Source: Apostichopus japonicus
Taxonomy: Eukaryota; Echinodermata; Holothuroidea; Aspidochirotida; Stichopodidae
Length of the DNA: 64,000 nucleotides
Direction: 5' to 3'
Assembly (NCBI RefSeq): GCF_037975245.1
Contig: NC_092567.1
Location: 26,458,376 to 26,522,375 of the forward strand
The position numbers and the translations under genes were made by a program. Every line of letters starts with the position of its first letter. Within the stretch, counting starts at the first letter, position 1. This document shows, piece by piece, positions 34,269 through 49,900 of this stretch. Under the pieces are notes generated by a model, which made no database searches, was not told where the DNA came from, and worked only from the letters and a program-made list of their open reading frames with translations.

Positions 34269-37200
34269 CTAAAAAGTAAAAGAAGGAAAAGCCATGTCAT
34301 CGTCATAGAATGCAGCGGTTGTTCTTATCATATACGGTAGTAAGAATTGTTGGGAGTGGGAGGGGCGGGGAGGGGGTGGTGAGGGGAGGAGGAATACTTC
34401 GAAATTACATGTATGGGTAAGTCATCGAAAGCAAAGAACCATAAAACCATCATAAACTAACCTTTGTTATTATAATTGTAAATCAAACACTGTGAGTCTG
34501 CTCCACAATCGTCTGTCGCCCAACATGTCCATATTAAGATGCAGGATTTGTTAAGAGGAGCGTTTGAAGTCAGGTAGCAATCGTGTGTTATTATATAATA
34601 ATGATACCATACTTGCACTAGATCCTACCACTTTATGCCCTTGTAAGTTGTAACCCTTGTATTGGTCTTATGTTTATCCCTCCCTCCCCCACTCCCCAAA
34701 TAATCTATTCAACTTGTAATAATAACTTAACCACGTGTAATCAATAACAATATTCTTCCAGATTACTATATATGCAAAGAAGGCTTTACGATCTGTTTCA
34801 TCTTCTCTAGATTTTTTTAACATGCTGGGTAGAATGTTTCTGTCTTGTTTTAGCGTAGCGGACTACTTAAATTATTATCTTACGTCGGTGTAACCAACAG
34901 TTAATATTGAATTTACACATAACATTTGCGTTAGGGTCAACCCTATAAGCCTCCCCATGTGACGTCGAGGTAGGGGTTGTTCTTACCTTGTTTGCTGTCA
35001 AGGAGGACGTGACGTATGGACATATCATTCCAGCTAGAGTTCCCATAGCGTTAGATATACCCATCAAAATACTGGCGTAGCGTGGTGCAACGTCCAAATG
35101 GTTAACGTTGAAACCTAAGGGAAGAAACAAGCAATCGATACTCAATTAACAATTGTCTTAAATTTACTGGAGTTGGTAACTTCAATTATCTCAGGATTAA
35201 GAAATTGTTAGAAAAGTAAAATTCAGTCATTTGTATATATATGTACGCCATACACAACATTACGTCATAGAAACATTAGAGAATGTAAGAACTTGTCACC
35301 GGGGGGGGGGGGGAGGGGGTGTGGGGCCTGTACGCTGCTCTTTCAGTCAGTTCAATGAAACAATAGTTAGCCATGTCCTAAATGATTCTACTGTACCCCT
35401 AACTCAGGAACAGGGCATTCCTTATATTATTATTATTTTGTAATGTTGAGACTGTTGTATTTGTTTGTGTTGAGCGGTCTTTCTTCCTCATTGTGCAGCT
35501 TTCCTCTTTGAAAGTATAAATATGTAATACGTCACATTATTATTCTGTTATTATACACTTTTGTACAATGTCCTATACTCATGATTGATAAAGTTAATTG
35601 AACGTACCTGATATTGCAAACCCACTAGAGCCCACAGCAATACACAGTGCTAGGATGGCGATGTCTTTACCTCGTGCATATGCTGTTACCAAAAGAAACA
35701 CAGCTTCTCCACCGAAACCTATACAGACAAAGAAAGAAACCAATGTGAGGTATGACAAATTAATGAGCTCAACCATCTTGGTGTCCTTTACCCTTTTATA
35801 AATTGGTGTCAAAGTTTGCGTGCTTTTGAGTGAGTATTAGGTAATGTAGGTATGTATTATAACATTTGTTATACATTGTCTAAAGGTTTCGCCAAGTTAC
35901 CGGTAGTTTCTGAATAAACGTCCCGTTATAAAAATAGAACATTACATTTTAATTGATCCACATTTAACTCCTGTCCCTTTATAAATCAAGAAACTGAGCA
36001 CTTGATCCATATTAAAGCCCTGTCCCCTTATAAATCAAGAACATGACATTAACTTTATCCATCTTTAACCTCTGTCCTTTTATAAATTAAGAAACTGATC
36101 AACATGATCCACATTTAACCCCTTTCCCCTTATAAATCAAGAACATGACATGAAATTGCTTCCGAATGCTTGATTAACTTACCTCCACAGTTGAAAAGTT
36201 TACGTACGACAGTGGTAGACATAAACTGTCTTCTCCTCAAGAAATCAGCGAGCTGACCTCCGAGAGGAACAATAATGAACATCACCAGATGAGGCAAGGC
36301 CGAGAGGATGCCAACCTAGAAGATGTAAAAAATGAGCCACGTGTTATCATTGATAAGAGAATTTACAAAAGACAATGAATCTTGCCGAAGGTTATCAGCA
36401 AACAAAGACTTACAAAGTCGCGTGAGTGGTGTATAAAATGAAATTGGCTATAATGTCGATAATTTCCCCTTTTTGTGTCTTACAACACTTTTATTATGAG
36501 CTGATATTTATATGTATTGAAATATTTGAGAACGTCATACTGAATATTCATGACTTCCCAAGAATGGTTTACTTTAATAGTCTGACACCTACAGGGTGTC
36601 AATCCATGACGGATCTTACCTTTAAAACACCTTTCATATTTTCTTGACATTTCTGTTGCCTATATAGGGTGACCCTTCGGGGCCCTTTAACTAATACCAT
36701 GGATACCCTACCAGGGTAATACTTCCCTTTAACTCATACCATGGATACCCTACCAGGGTAATACTTCCCTTTAACTCATACCATGGATACCCTACCAGGG
36801 TAACACTTCCCTTTAACTTATACCATGGATACCCTACCAGGGTAATACTTCCCTTTAACTCATACCATGGATACCCTACCAGGGTAATACTTCCCTTTAA
36901 CTAATACCATGGATACCCTACCAGGGTCATACTTCCCTTTAACTAATACCATGGATACCCTACCAGGGTAATACTTCCCTTTAACTAATACCATGGATAC
37001 CCTACCAGGGTAATACTTCCCTTTAACTAATACCATGGATACCCTTCCAGGGTAATACTTCCCTTTAACTAATACCATGGATACCCTACCAGGGTAATAC
37101 TTCCCTTTAACTAATACCATGGATACCCTACCAGGGTCATACTTCCCTTTAACTAATACAATGGATACCCTACCAGGGTCATACTTCCCTTTAACTAATA

Positions 37201-40171
37201 CCATGGATACCCTACCAGGGTAATACTTCCCTTTAACTAATACCATGGATACCCTACCAGGGTAACACTTCCCTGCTGTGATGCTTTGTTTGTTAAATCA
37301 ATTCGACATATTTCGATCGATTCTTCTACGACTTCCACACCAATATAGATGTTAAACTCGACTAGCATAGTTTTACTCCAAATGACAAGAAGGTTGCCAA
37401 TTTATATTTCTAATGATTTAAAAAAATGTCAGGCTTAGAGACGAAATGTTGAGAATCGGATCAATTACCATACTGCCTCATTCAATGTCATACATTGTCC
37501 TAATATAAATAAGTAGAGGACTTTAGTCGTAATAATTTATAAATGAAAACTGGAGACTAAGGTAAACTAACAACCAATTCCTTGTATTATTTGTATTATA
37601 TTGTCTTGACCCATTAGGGCCTACATCTCTTTTTAACTAAAAAAAAAATACTCTTGTTATTTAACGCTGTAACCACTGGAATCATTTACGTCATAAACGG
37701 ATACTTTATTTTTTTATCCGTTTCAAACAATAATAAATAACATATTATATGTGTATACTGGTACATAAAGTCCATTATGCCAGTCTGCGGAGAAGTTAAA
37801 TTCTTATTTTATTATTCGGTAAACTCACCTTCGCCATGGTAAAATGAAAAACCTCCTCAAAATAAACAGGCTGACTTGTGAGGAGGAGGTAAAATGTCCA
37901 ACTTCGGCAGAAGTTTGCAACAATTATCGCCCATACCGGAAGTGACGTAAAAAAGCTCTTCCAAGGAGTTGGGTATACCTATGATTGTGAAAAAGATTTA
38001 TGAATAACATAATCAACAATGAAACAAAAATTGACGCAATTAATATTACCAAAAAATTGTGGCTGCAAAATGGTGACACGTAATGTAATTATAGTTATGC
38101 GTATGTTGATACAGGTATAGTCTCAGTAAAGAAAAAAAAAAGATTTGTAAAGTTTCTGTCAACATTGTACTACAACAACATTTTCTACACTTCAATTTAT
38201 CAAAGCATGTTTGCATTTCTTATGATATATTGTTTTCAGACTTGCATTGTTTGAGGTCATCAAAGAATATGTCTCGTTTATAAGGTTAACCCATTTAAAC
38301 TGGCTCAGGGGAAAAAGGAAACGAGGGGGTTTTATTCATAAAGATATAGCTATTTAATAAGCATGCGTAGGCTATCCCCTACCACAGTGTATATACGGAG
38401 TGAATGTGACTCAGGGGAATAAGGACACGAGGGGGTTTTATTCATAAAGATATAGCTATTTAATAAGCATGCGTAGGCTATCCCCTACCACAGTGTATAT
38501 ACGATAAGCATGCGTAGGCTATCCCCTACCACAGTGTATATACGGAGTGGATGTCTCTTAGTCACCAAGACAAACAGAAAGTTAATGACATAGTAAAATA
38601 ATTATGTAGTCGAGATATTATCTAATTAAGTAATCGCATTTATCGTGTCAATTTATTACGTCATTGTGTCTTAATTCATCTCTGCAATTACGTAATCACA
38701 TAAGGTAGTCATTTAATCACGTAAATTTATGACTTTATAATTACATATGTAGTATATAGCATAATAAAGTATAATATATTGTATAATTACGCAGTAAATT
38801 TGTAATTTTAATTTATCATGAACTAATCATAAAATGCTGTAATTAGTCAGTCATGTTATCATTTTACATCTGATATATCCCCTCCCCCCCAACCCCCTCA
38901 TTTGAATTACAATGGATGTTACTCTCTGAAGAGTGGGAAATTTCCATTCTTTGGGATACGAGTTACTGCTTCATTTTGGAGAAGTGATTTCCCTATAAGA
39001 CGTCTTAACTCTTCTTCCAGAAAATGCCAAAAAAATATATACATCTTAAACCTAACAGATGAAGAGAGAGACAGAATAAGAGAAAACGAGGAAGGCAAGC
39101 ACAAAGCTTCACCGGGGTGATTCACCCTAGAGAAAGTAGAACAGTCTTACTTAAAATACGTTAGCAATCTCTGCCATATTTATCAAACGGTGGCATATTT
39201 GTGTCATAGAAATATTCTCGTTAAAGAGAAGAAAAAAAAAAGATATAAAAAACGAAGACTTTTGATGGAAATATCGTTTACGTAGTTTTGATGGATATTA
39301 CCGTGAGGTGTGACAAAAAACCCGAAGAAATAGAACATGATTAAGATTCGTTATGACATAAGTAAAGCCTAAACGCAAGTCATTCGTGTAATAAGATCAC
39401 GAACGCAGCAGCTAAATGTGCCAAATTTAGCTATTAATTCCAAACGGGATTTATAAATTCCAAGAACATTTCAAGCACGTCCTAAAAAAGTTGAAATTGT
39501 TTGAAGGGAAGACATGATTTTTCATGCATGGAGACTTTATCAGTTGAGTTTCTTGATTCGGGTGAGTTAAGTTGCAGTGTTTGAGTAAAGTCGAGGGGAG
39601 GTTCAACCGAAGTAAAAAAAAATGTGCAAACCAATATATTTACTAGTTTTTATATATTTTGTAGTGACTTACAAGAGATATATAAGGTAAGAAAAAAGTG
39701 GGAGGGGAGGAGGGAGGGGAGGAGGGAGGGAGGGGAGAGGAGGGATTGATGAAATTTGGATTAAACAATACATAAATCCTGAATCACTGGCTGTTTGATT
39801 TTTAAAGTGTAGTTTGTTGGTATGTATTAAATTATTTAAGTTACGTAATACCATCACAGCTGAATTTGTTGAAATCAAAATAGAGCAAAACCTTAACAGT
39901 CCCCATTGAAACTTCAAATCGAATAACATAACTAACGAAAAACATAACTAAGAAGCCATTAATGTTTATATCAGACGGATATCTAACTATTATAACCTCA
40001 ACTTAGCCGATCCGAAAAATTAAACCATATTAAAAAGAATGTGTTCAAATATATACACCGTCTTCTTACTGAATAATTGTTAATTCACCATTTTTAGAAT
40101 TTAAGGCAAATTTGGGGCCCTAATAAGTCATTAAATATGATAATAGACAGGTATAACACAGTGACCTTACA

Positions 40172-40252
<81 letters not shown>

Positions 40253-40300
40253 TATATATATATATAATATATATATATATATAGGTATATATATATATAT

Positions 40301-40371
<71 letters not shown>

Positions 40372-40524
40372 TATATATAGGGAGAGAGTTGGTTGGTTTG
40401 CGTCTATCTTGGCGCAGAGTGCTCTATGTCCAGTGGACAGAGCAGAATATATGTTGCAAAAGTTGTCTGATGATCGCTCAACGCGTGAAACTCAGAGTTA
40501 CAACTACTAGTGTTCCACTAGTCT

Positions 40525-40601
<77 letters not shown>

Positions 40602-43600
40602 TGTATATATTACAGTATTAACATATATTTAAATATAGGTCGTAAATAATAAATCCAAGTAACATTAACGTACCTTGTTTGGTATGACTAACATAGATTC
40701 TCCAATGCTTTCTTCAATATAACGTTTTTCTTCTTTAGATATTGTTGGATGTAACGCTGGGCTATCAGACACCATGTATATGAAGATAAAGAACCAGATT
40801 ATTCCTAATACACCTAAAAATAAAAATTAAGAACAAGAAAAAAAAACGTTAAAGAAAAAGAAAAAAATGAATTGTTTAAAAAAATATCAATACGTATGAA
40901 AGAAAAGAAAGAACGAAAAGCCAAATTTCAAAATGGGAAAGTTTTGTTTCACAATCATTCTTGCAATAAATATGTTATTGATCTGTTATTGATTAAAAGG
41001 CGATACATGGATTTTCAACAAGTTGAACTACGCCACCAGTCCATATAGTCTTAGTCATGGTAACATGAACTCCATACACAGTACAGTATAAATATCGCAC
41101 ATCAACTTTTCACCAATTTCATGAGCAGTGCCAATTCCCTTTCCAATGGTCTCGTGATGTATTGACATCCTCCTCATGATCATACGGTTACAGTCTCGAT
41201 GTAAGGGGACTGGGGAGGGGGGGGGGGTTGAAAGTGGGTCAAGTTGTTTAGTTTTCGTACCCAGGCTCTATCTTGGGTTATTTTACTCAAAAAGTATCAC
41301 TACGTATATAGGGTAACTGGACAGAGGTGGATTTGTCGGCTCCAGTTTAATCTTTAAGAATTGTGTTTGAATACCTCAGCTGTTTCTATTGAAGTTGTTC
41401 CCACTGCAAAAATATATTTCTTTATCAATACTCATATCAGAATTAGTGATATATTTTGTACAGGAACATTCTCCTGCTCTTATGGCTACGGTTTCCCTGT
41501 ATGCTGATGAGAGGATGGTTTCATTGTTCTTAGGAGTTGCAAACTATTTCTTACTCCTTTCGTGAGATATCCTAAAAACTTCAAAATGTCTGTCATTTTG
41601 TAACTTTGTGATATCATAGTGACATCAGGCTCTAAATTATTTTCTTTCTCTTTGGAATTTTTTTGTGTGTCAAAATTTCGAGGTCGACTGTAAACACTGA
41701 AGTCATTGCCATCATTAGTTTATGTTCAAAACTTTAATATTTTAGATGAATGGTGTGTAAACCCTTTTCCTTTGATAGAAAATTTATACTTGATCAAGTC
41801 TACGGCCTTGTGTATTAACGAATATTAATCGCAAAATGGAAGTTTTTTTTAAGCTGTTTGTGATGGTTGGGTTTGCGCCTCTTTTAAAGTTTGAAAATTG
41901 GTGTAGAATTCTTGGGTTTGTAGTTTGATGTTCTTTCTTTGTGATTATCACAAAGAGTGAAATATGCTTTTTTTTTGTATGAAATGTGATACAACCTGCT
42001 CTAAATGCAAAAATGAAAAGAAAAAGATAGACCTCGATAACATGACAACAGCTGCGATTAAATTTAACTGAAACAGATCACGAGATGTGTTTGTCGCTAC
42101 TGCCACAACAACTGGTTTTCGTAATCAGGTCCATCTCAGAATAAATATATCTAAAAGTCGCTTTAACACAAAGCCTATATTAACTTACCAAAAACATAAA
42201 ACACGGACGGCCAACCGGCGTAGTCAGCGAGATAACCCGATACAGGCATACCAAGGACAGCACCAGCGTATGAACCTGAGGGAAAGCATTAATTAAGTTA
42301 CGTAATTATGTATCCAAATTAAATATGTAAACATGTAAATAGTTAACCAATATGAAGAAGAATATAAAAATCTCCATTTTGTAGATATCATTCAGATGCA
42401 TGTTTTATATGTTGTTTTTTAATTTAGTTACATATTTCTTGTTTATTAGTAAACGCCAATAACTTATGTGGACATACACTTTAGAGCAGCATTGGAAATT
42501 AATGTACATAATTGATTAACTTTATTAAAAATATATAATCATATAAATTTCTTTTTAAAAGGAAAACGATCCATATAAAAAGAAAACGAGCCAAATTTAA
42601 CAAGAATAATTCATTCAATGTCTTCCAATAAAATTCATATTAACAATAATACAGCTTAAGAAGGCTTTATATACTTTTTTCAAATTATCGACCTCCTATC
42701 TAAGCCATTCCAGGGCTACTCTGCTTCTACCGGTCTTTTATCTTTACTGTGATTTACTTTCATTGTTTCATGCCAAGGGCATTTATCGTTAATCAACCTT
42801 TTATCTTACTACGTGAACTCTTATAACATGATTACATCACCAGAGCTTCTTTATTGAGCCCCCCCCCCCCATGTACTTGATAAAGAACAAATATCCTCAT
42901 TTCCCTTCTTTTAACAATTAATTCGCTTCATTGAATGGAATTGAGCTCCACAGACCACAAATGGATTGTTTTTCGGAGGTTTACTTGGTAATTAGTTGAC
43001 AAACCATCTAACAATTAGCTTGCTTTTAATGCTCCGTGTCAAATTCAGAAATATTTCGCTGGGAAACTTTAAAGTAATATATATTTATACGCAATATACT
43101 GCACACGGTTGATGTTTTATCTATACGTTTGTGAAGGATCTAAACAGGTTTAAAAAGTAAGGAATGACTTTTGAAGATATTCCACAGAAAAGGAAGAAAA
43201 TAAATAAAAGCGCGAAATTAGACTCGGAATTGTGAGAGAGGACAAACACGTATTAATTTAACCATTTCAAAGCTTAAAGCTTTCCAAATTCTAGAATTAG
43301 TAACATATTCGGATCGATTTAAAGGAAATGTCATATTTTACCGAGTATTTGAAATATATCCACGTGACATTTAATTTAACTAAGTAATCAAAATGAATTT
43401 TATCAATACCAATATCAATTGAGTATTTTATGTATTGAACTCGTTCTTAAAATATAATTGCCAAATATGAGATTAATGCAAATAAATCGATATGTTTTCT
43501 TGAAGGATTAAATTTCAAATATAGTTCGCATTCCTTATGTTAAGCTATATGCTCTTGAAAAATAAATGGAACGATATAAGGAGGGGGAGGGGCAGGGGGT

Positions 43601-46600
43601 GGGGGAGGTTTCTCAATCATTTTCTCATACTCTTCAATATTTTTGAGTTTCATGAATATGAATAATTAAAACAACAGTATGACTAAATGCCGTTTTTGTT
43701 ACAATGTTTACATATTACGTGTGTAATTAGAAATTGTGTTGGGCATAGATAATATGTTTTAAGCTAAAATTGTCAAATATTGTCACAACACTATATTTAT
43801 AAAAACTCAACAGCAAATTTGGTCTTGCGCAAGCTATTAACAAGAAACTATGAATCATATATCTCTTTAACCTCTGTCTAGGAGAAGATTCCTCCGAAGG
43901 ATGGACGGTATTTCGCTGAATCAAATTTGACTAGCAAGAATTGAGATGAATGCAACTAATTTACACAAATTAGGGCACAACCGGGGATAAAAGGTCAGTG
44001 TTAAGTAAGAAGGAAAACAAATCATTCGTAGATAATGCGGAAAGTATAAAAGCCGATCGAAAACAGGTAAAAACACAAATACAGGTGAATAGATGAAAGC
44101 AGAATAAAAACCATTTGCATTTTCCCTCGTCGACAAATAGGTCACAATTTAAACATGCCATAGAACCGGAGGTATTGTAACACACGTCACAGCCTGTTTC
44201 CGTTAAATCATATCCTCAGGAAACCAATGTTGGACGAGATTCGTAACTATCTTCTATTGTCTGTTACAACGCATTGTCAACAATAATTACCGCTGGTGAT
44301 TCACGGGGGAATCCGTAGCCTACATCCTCATCTTGAGGGGTTATTATAACGATAGGCTAGGAGGCAGATCTATGGTATGAGTGCTCGGTCGCAATTTAGG
44401 TTAATAAAATAGTTTATAAGATTAATGTAGCGTGTTAGATTATATAATGCGGTAACAATAATATTATCTTGCTTCACATATTTTCGGAGGGATCGGCTTA
44501 AAAAAGAAGAAGAAGCAAAAAAACTACATTTTCACCAACTGCAAATAATATCAAAGTTAGAAAGAGCTTTATCCACGGTTTTGGAGTTCGGATACACTCG
44601 TTTAGAAGCTAAAAGCCATGAAAAATTGTACAAAGATTACAAAATGTACCCTTGAGATTAGAACCGTCAGCATAATTAATATTGAAGCTTTTTTTTTCTT
44701 GACTGTGAGAAAATGTGACTTTCTGTTACAACATATGTTTGGTCGCAAAGCAAGCTTAGGCTGCTTCTAAATGCATAATAATTTCTGTAAAATTGTGTTA
44801 AAATGTTTAGCACATCATATAGGCACAGAATGGGCATACACGCCTGTAATCAATAGTTTGTAAAATCCGGTCCAATCTCTCTTGTTCTTAGGGTAATGTC
44901 ATGTCAGATCATGATAGGAAACAATTGTGATTAAAGAGCAACAGTTTTTCATTCACTGAGCTTGAAGCAATATTGTTACCAACAATTGACTTGGGAAGTA
45001 AATGAAAATCAGTTATTTCTATTGAGCAGGGTTCCCTTACTTCCCCCCCCATGCACGAACCCCCCCCCATGCACGAACCCCCCCCCCCCATGCACGAACC
45101 CCCTGTGGATGTCAGAGTTGTCCACGAACCCCCAACTTGTCGTCATTATTATACTATAATACGCATAACAGTGCTTCTTAAAAGATCAAGTTCAAAGTGT
45201 AATATTGTAATAAAAACAAAACAAAAAGAGTTTGTCCATAGGTACGACTTTTGTACATCACTAAATTATATAATATATTAGATTTTAGTTCAAGGAAAAG
45301 TACTCTAGTTTTGACTTTCAGAAACATCTCACGAACCCCCTGTGATGGACTCACGCACCCCGGGGTTCATGCACCCAAGTTAGGGAACCCCTGCTATAGA
45401 GTATGATAGTAGACAGAAGGAATTGAACAAATGACATAAAAAGTTAGGTGGCAGACCCTACCTGAGAAAGCTATAGTTGCTAATTTACTGCGTTCAAGTG
45501 GAGGCGCCCACTTACTCCAAATACCATGTACTGCTGGGTATTCTACCCCCTGGTGATGAATAAAAATAAATTGAATCAACGGCTGCTCGTAAATATATCC
45601 CGAACAGGTGACATAGCTTTACGATGCATAAGGTAACGTACGGAAAATTTAAAAATCTTAATAAATTGTGGTCAAAATATGATTATAACTTTTGTCGCAC
45701 TTTGAAAGTAAAAGAAATTGGGGCAATTTTCATTTTACTTAGCAGCTTGTTAATGTAATACAGATGTGGGCACGAAATGGATCTTGCGGGTCACATTGCC
45801 ATGTTGTGCCCAATCCGCTGACCACAACATATAATTATGCATCTTCTTATGGTAATGGCAGCATTACATTATATGAATAAAAATAAAATACAAGTTAACA
45901 TATAGATATAGGCTTATATATCATGTTGAGTGTTTCATTTTCTAGTTATTGAGGATTAGGTTACTCCTCGGACTTACCTCAATTAAGCCCTGTAATATTC
46001 TGATGAAGATGACCATTGTGTAATGTACGTGACTAGCTAGAGGTATCCACATATTTAAAAAGGAGGACAGTGCAATAGCTGTACAGAATATTCTGTAAAG
46101 AGATACAAAACAGAGGGACAAAAACATCATTATATTTCACAGAAATAAGATAAACATTGGATATTCTGAATATATGATGATATTTTAGATTGGGATTTAT
46201 ATGCGTACGGTTGAAGTAAGCGTATTTAATCAGATGTATGTGTGCGCGCATGTATGCGGGCACTTCTTTGTATTTTCAGATGTGTGTGTGCGCGCATGTA
46301 TGCTGGCACTTCTTTTGTATTTTGACTAAGGACTTGAACAAAGGCGTTACAAGTCATCCGACGTCATTTAAAAAGAATCACCACATCCACAGAAGAATTA
46401 TATTGTTAAGGGGTATTGTTAAGGTTATGGTAAGTGTTTTTGAACAATCGAAATAAAACAATGGTGTCCTCCGTCTAGATGTAAAGCACACCTGTGTGTG
46501 TGTTTGCCAATTTCCACCATTTTGCAAGCCTAACAAGCATATACACAACTAATCAAAGTAAGAAACTATACCATCCGTTCATTATATTCACTGTCATTGG

Positions 46601-46912
46601 GAGAACAGAATAAATTCAAAGGATTTCAAAGGATCGTCTCGTCGACAGTAACCTTCGATTTTTTGTTTGCATCACTGCAAACAAAATCGACTTATTAAGG
46701 CATTGGCTTGTATTATTATTATTCATTCTTATTAGTATTTGGGAATAGCACGCAAAGCAATTGCTTTATATATTTTTCTGACCTCAACTTGAGATAAAGT
46801 GTAATTGTGCTTGCGCTTAAGTTGAAAAGTACATCTTTCCATTGGTTTCTACAATTTGTTTGTCCCTAGACAGCTAGGTGTATATGAAAACACACACACA
46901 CACACACGCACG

Positions 46913-46986
<74 letters not shown>

Positions 46987-49900
46987 CGTTACAGGTTACA
47001 GGTGAAAACATTTGTCTCATGAATAATCATGACTTTAGAATAAATTGCACTTTCTTGTCAAATAGAAACATAGCTCAATAAACTTGCTGCGACTTTATCC
47101 AACTAAGAAGATACAGGTTCTCTTTCGCGACCCTTTGGCTCAAATGATACATTTAAAGCCGCCCACTCTCACAAAACGTTCCCATGCATGCAATTAGTTT
47201 AGCTCGTTCAGGTAATGCCTTGATGACGTCATGGGAAACATCTTTGCCGCGACGATCCATGCATGCAATTAACCCCATTAATGAACTAAATTCGTTTGTC
47301 GATCGGTTAAACCCTTTCTTCATCTTTTCACTACCCATATACCCCCCCCCCCCCCCCCGTCCAACAACAACACCACCGTAGTCAACCTTCTATAGTCACT
47401 CAAAATGTAAAGCTGTAAATATTTCTTACGTCATAAAGAATTGATAATGGCTGATAAGATTTGGAGCGATCGATACTAGATGACACTCGGTACTAAGTGA
47501 CAAAGTGCATTCTCATAAATTCCTCTCTGGATACAAACAAACACTTAAATATAACCGGCTTGCTCAAGATAATGATACTACTGGGTTCTTCAACTTTAAA
47601 GTGTCTGGGAAAACCTCTTGAAAATTCTTGAAAAGGTGTTTGGTCATTTCCTAGTTTCTCATGCATCAATAGGTTAATTAAGTTGGTGGTCAATATAAAG
47701 AATGTATACCATATGAGGTGGAATATTTCTTCAAACAAATTAAAAGTGTCTTGAGTTTACCCCCAAATCTATCACAACTCTAGTGCCATTAGCTTCCTAT
47801 TATAACTCTTAAATACTCATTTTGGAATAACTTTAATGTTAGAAGATTTTCATATTTTCTAATATTTTCTACATTGCTTGAAAATGAAGCTCATAAATTT
47901 GAATGACCTTTGGTATATTTTCATATAGTACTCGGAACTTAGCTTCGAAAATCAACACAAAGGCGGGTTTGTGTATAATGTATGGTAGGTTACATCAGTT
48001 TGATATTTTGTATATATGAGGTTGTTGATATGACCATGGATCCGTCAATATTCACCCGTTTAAGGCCAGAGAGATGCTTGTTAATGATAACGTACTATTC
48101 ATTAGCCGCAAAGACGCCTCTATTATACATTACAATTCTGTACATAACAATAAATATCATAATAGCAACGCATTTTATATATAATAATGCCTCTAACACA
48201 ACTCATGCATCCTTGTATTACAGACTACCTTCAATGTTTAGCCTGAAGGTTTTTTTAAAGGCAACACATTATTGATTCCCCACCCATGAATATTTCTCAC
48301 TATTATACTTGAATCGTACCATTTACGATTCAAAGCAATTTACAGCAATCTGCCGACTAAATTTCTCCAGCCCTTTTGTTTTTTGCATAACATATAATAT
48401 TACAAAGGGCAGAGGACTTCCGATTCAAGCACTATATTCCCATTGCCCCTGGTGGTAAACGACCATTGATTTTTTTTTTTCATTTTCATCGATTACACTT
48501 AAAGGTTCCCATGATTTGAAATTTGCCACAAACGATCGGAAAAGAGAGGAAGAAAGATGGGAATGCACGTCCACGCACCACGTACTTTGACCGCATGTAG
48601 TTAACTCCTATACTATACTATATAGAATAGAAAAATAACACGGTGTCTGGAAAAAAGGATTCTATTTCGGTGATTACGTCGCTTTCTTTTTTTTTCTCTT
48701 TTTTTTTAATTCTAATTTCAAAAACAGAAAAGAACCGAAGTTATGTGTAAAGCAGTAATACATTAGGGAAGAGGTTTGTGAGCTGTACCGGTTGTGAATT
48801 CGTAATAAGTGATAACTATCAAATGCAGTATGTATGTCGGTTTACAGCCGATTCCTGATTGGATCAGGAATAAATTTTGGAATGCCTCAAATTTGGTCAT
48901 TTAGGAACGTAAACTATAACTAATTCCGGTGGGGCTATTCGGACCGGCCGAAAAGAAAGAAATGCCTAAATGAGAAGCGTAAATTTATCTGTTAACACGA
49001 TTATTTAAAGCAAACTTGTTGATCCATGTTGCCATACAACATTAATGGTGGTGGTGTGTGTGTATAGTGGGGGGTAGGGGTGGGGGGGGGCGGAGCGGAG
49101 CTGAGCTTTCTTGACTTGATTCTGGGCGGATAATGCCTTCAGAATTATACGTCGTCGCGCCCCTGTCTCAATCTATTCCGCGAATCCGCGACCAGAGAAT
49201 TAGCGCCATGCAGGGTATTATTTAAGATCTGATTCGTATAATTATGCTGCTTGAAAAGAGGCCTTTATTAAAATACCATGCATGGAAGACAAACAAACTT
49301 AATTTAAGTCTTGTTTACAGTATATTTATTGTTTATATACCAAAAGTCCAATGCATGGTTAGATGAAAAAATCATATGATAAAATAACAAGCCACAATTA
49401 TTGTCTCTCTATTTCTCTCTTCAAGTTCCTTATTCTGAAATCTAGAGATATTTAAGACACCAACCGGAAGTTACTCCGTCGTTTTGCTGTTTACTAGTAT
49501 TACAGTCCGGGATTTGCAAAACATAAAAAGAAAATGAATAAAAAAGACAGAAAACTAGCGAAAAGGACAATTTATCGTGATTCAAACTCACATGCCTGAA
49601 TCTACCGACTTGGGAAAAACTGTATTTAAATTAATCAATTTTTTTTGTACAAGAATTACGACTTTATCTCGCTTTTGAGTTCAGTGACTTTGAATTTTGA
49701 ATCCAAAAATTCCTCATGTGTTCACAAAACAAATTCACCTGATTAATAACTGCCGATTGAAATATTAAGAAGCCAAACGAATTGTGAAGTAAAGCTAAGG
49801 AACGCCGGTAGAGAGGAAACGCAATCCCCACATGATTTCGTAGGGATAACATTTCTCATGTCCACACACCTGTTTTCTTCTACTTGTTTAATTTTAAAAT

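Noticed and set aside
36860-37246. 128-residue repetitive frame on the minus strand
   Set aside because: Artefact of a 42-bp tandem repeat divisible by three; it lies within a VGLUT intron.
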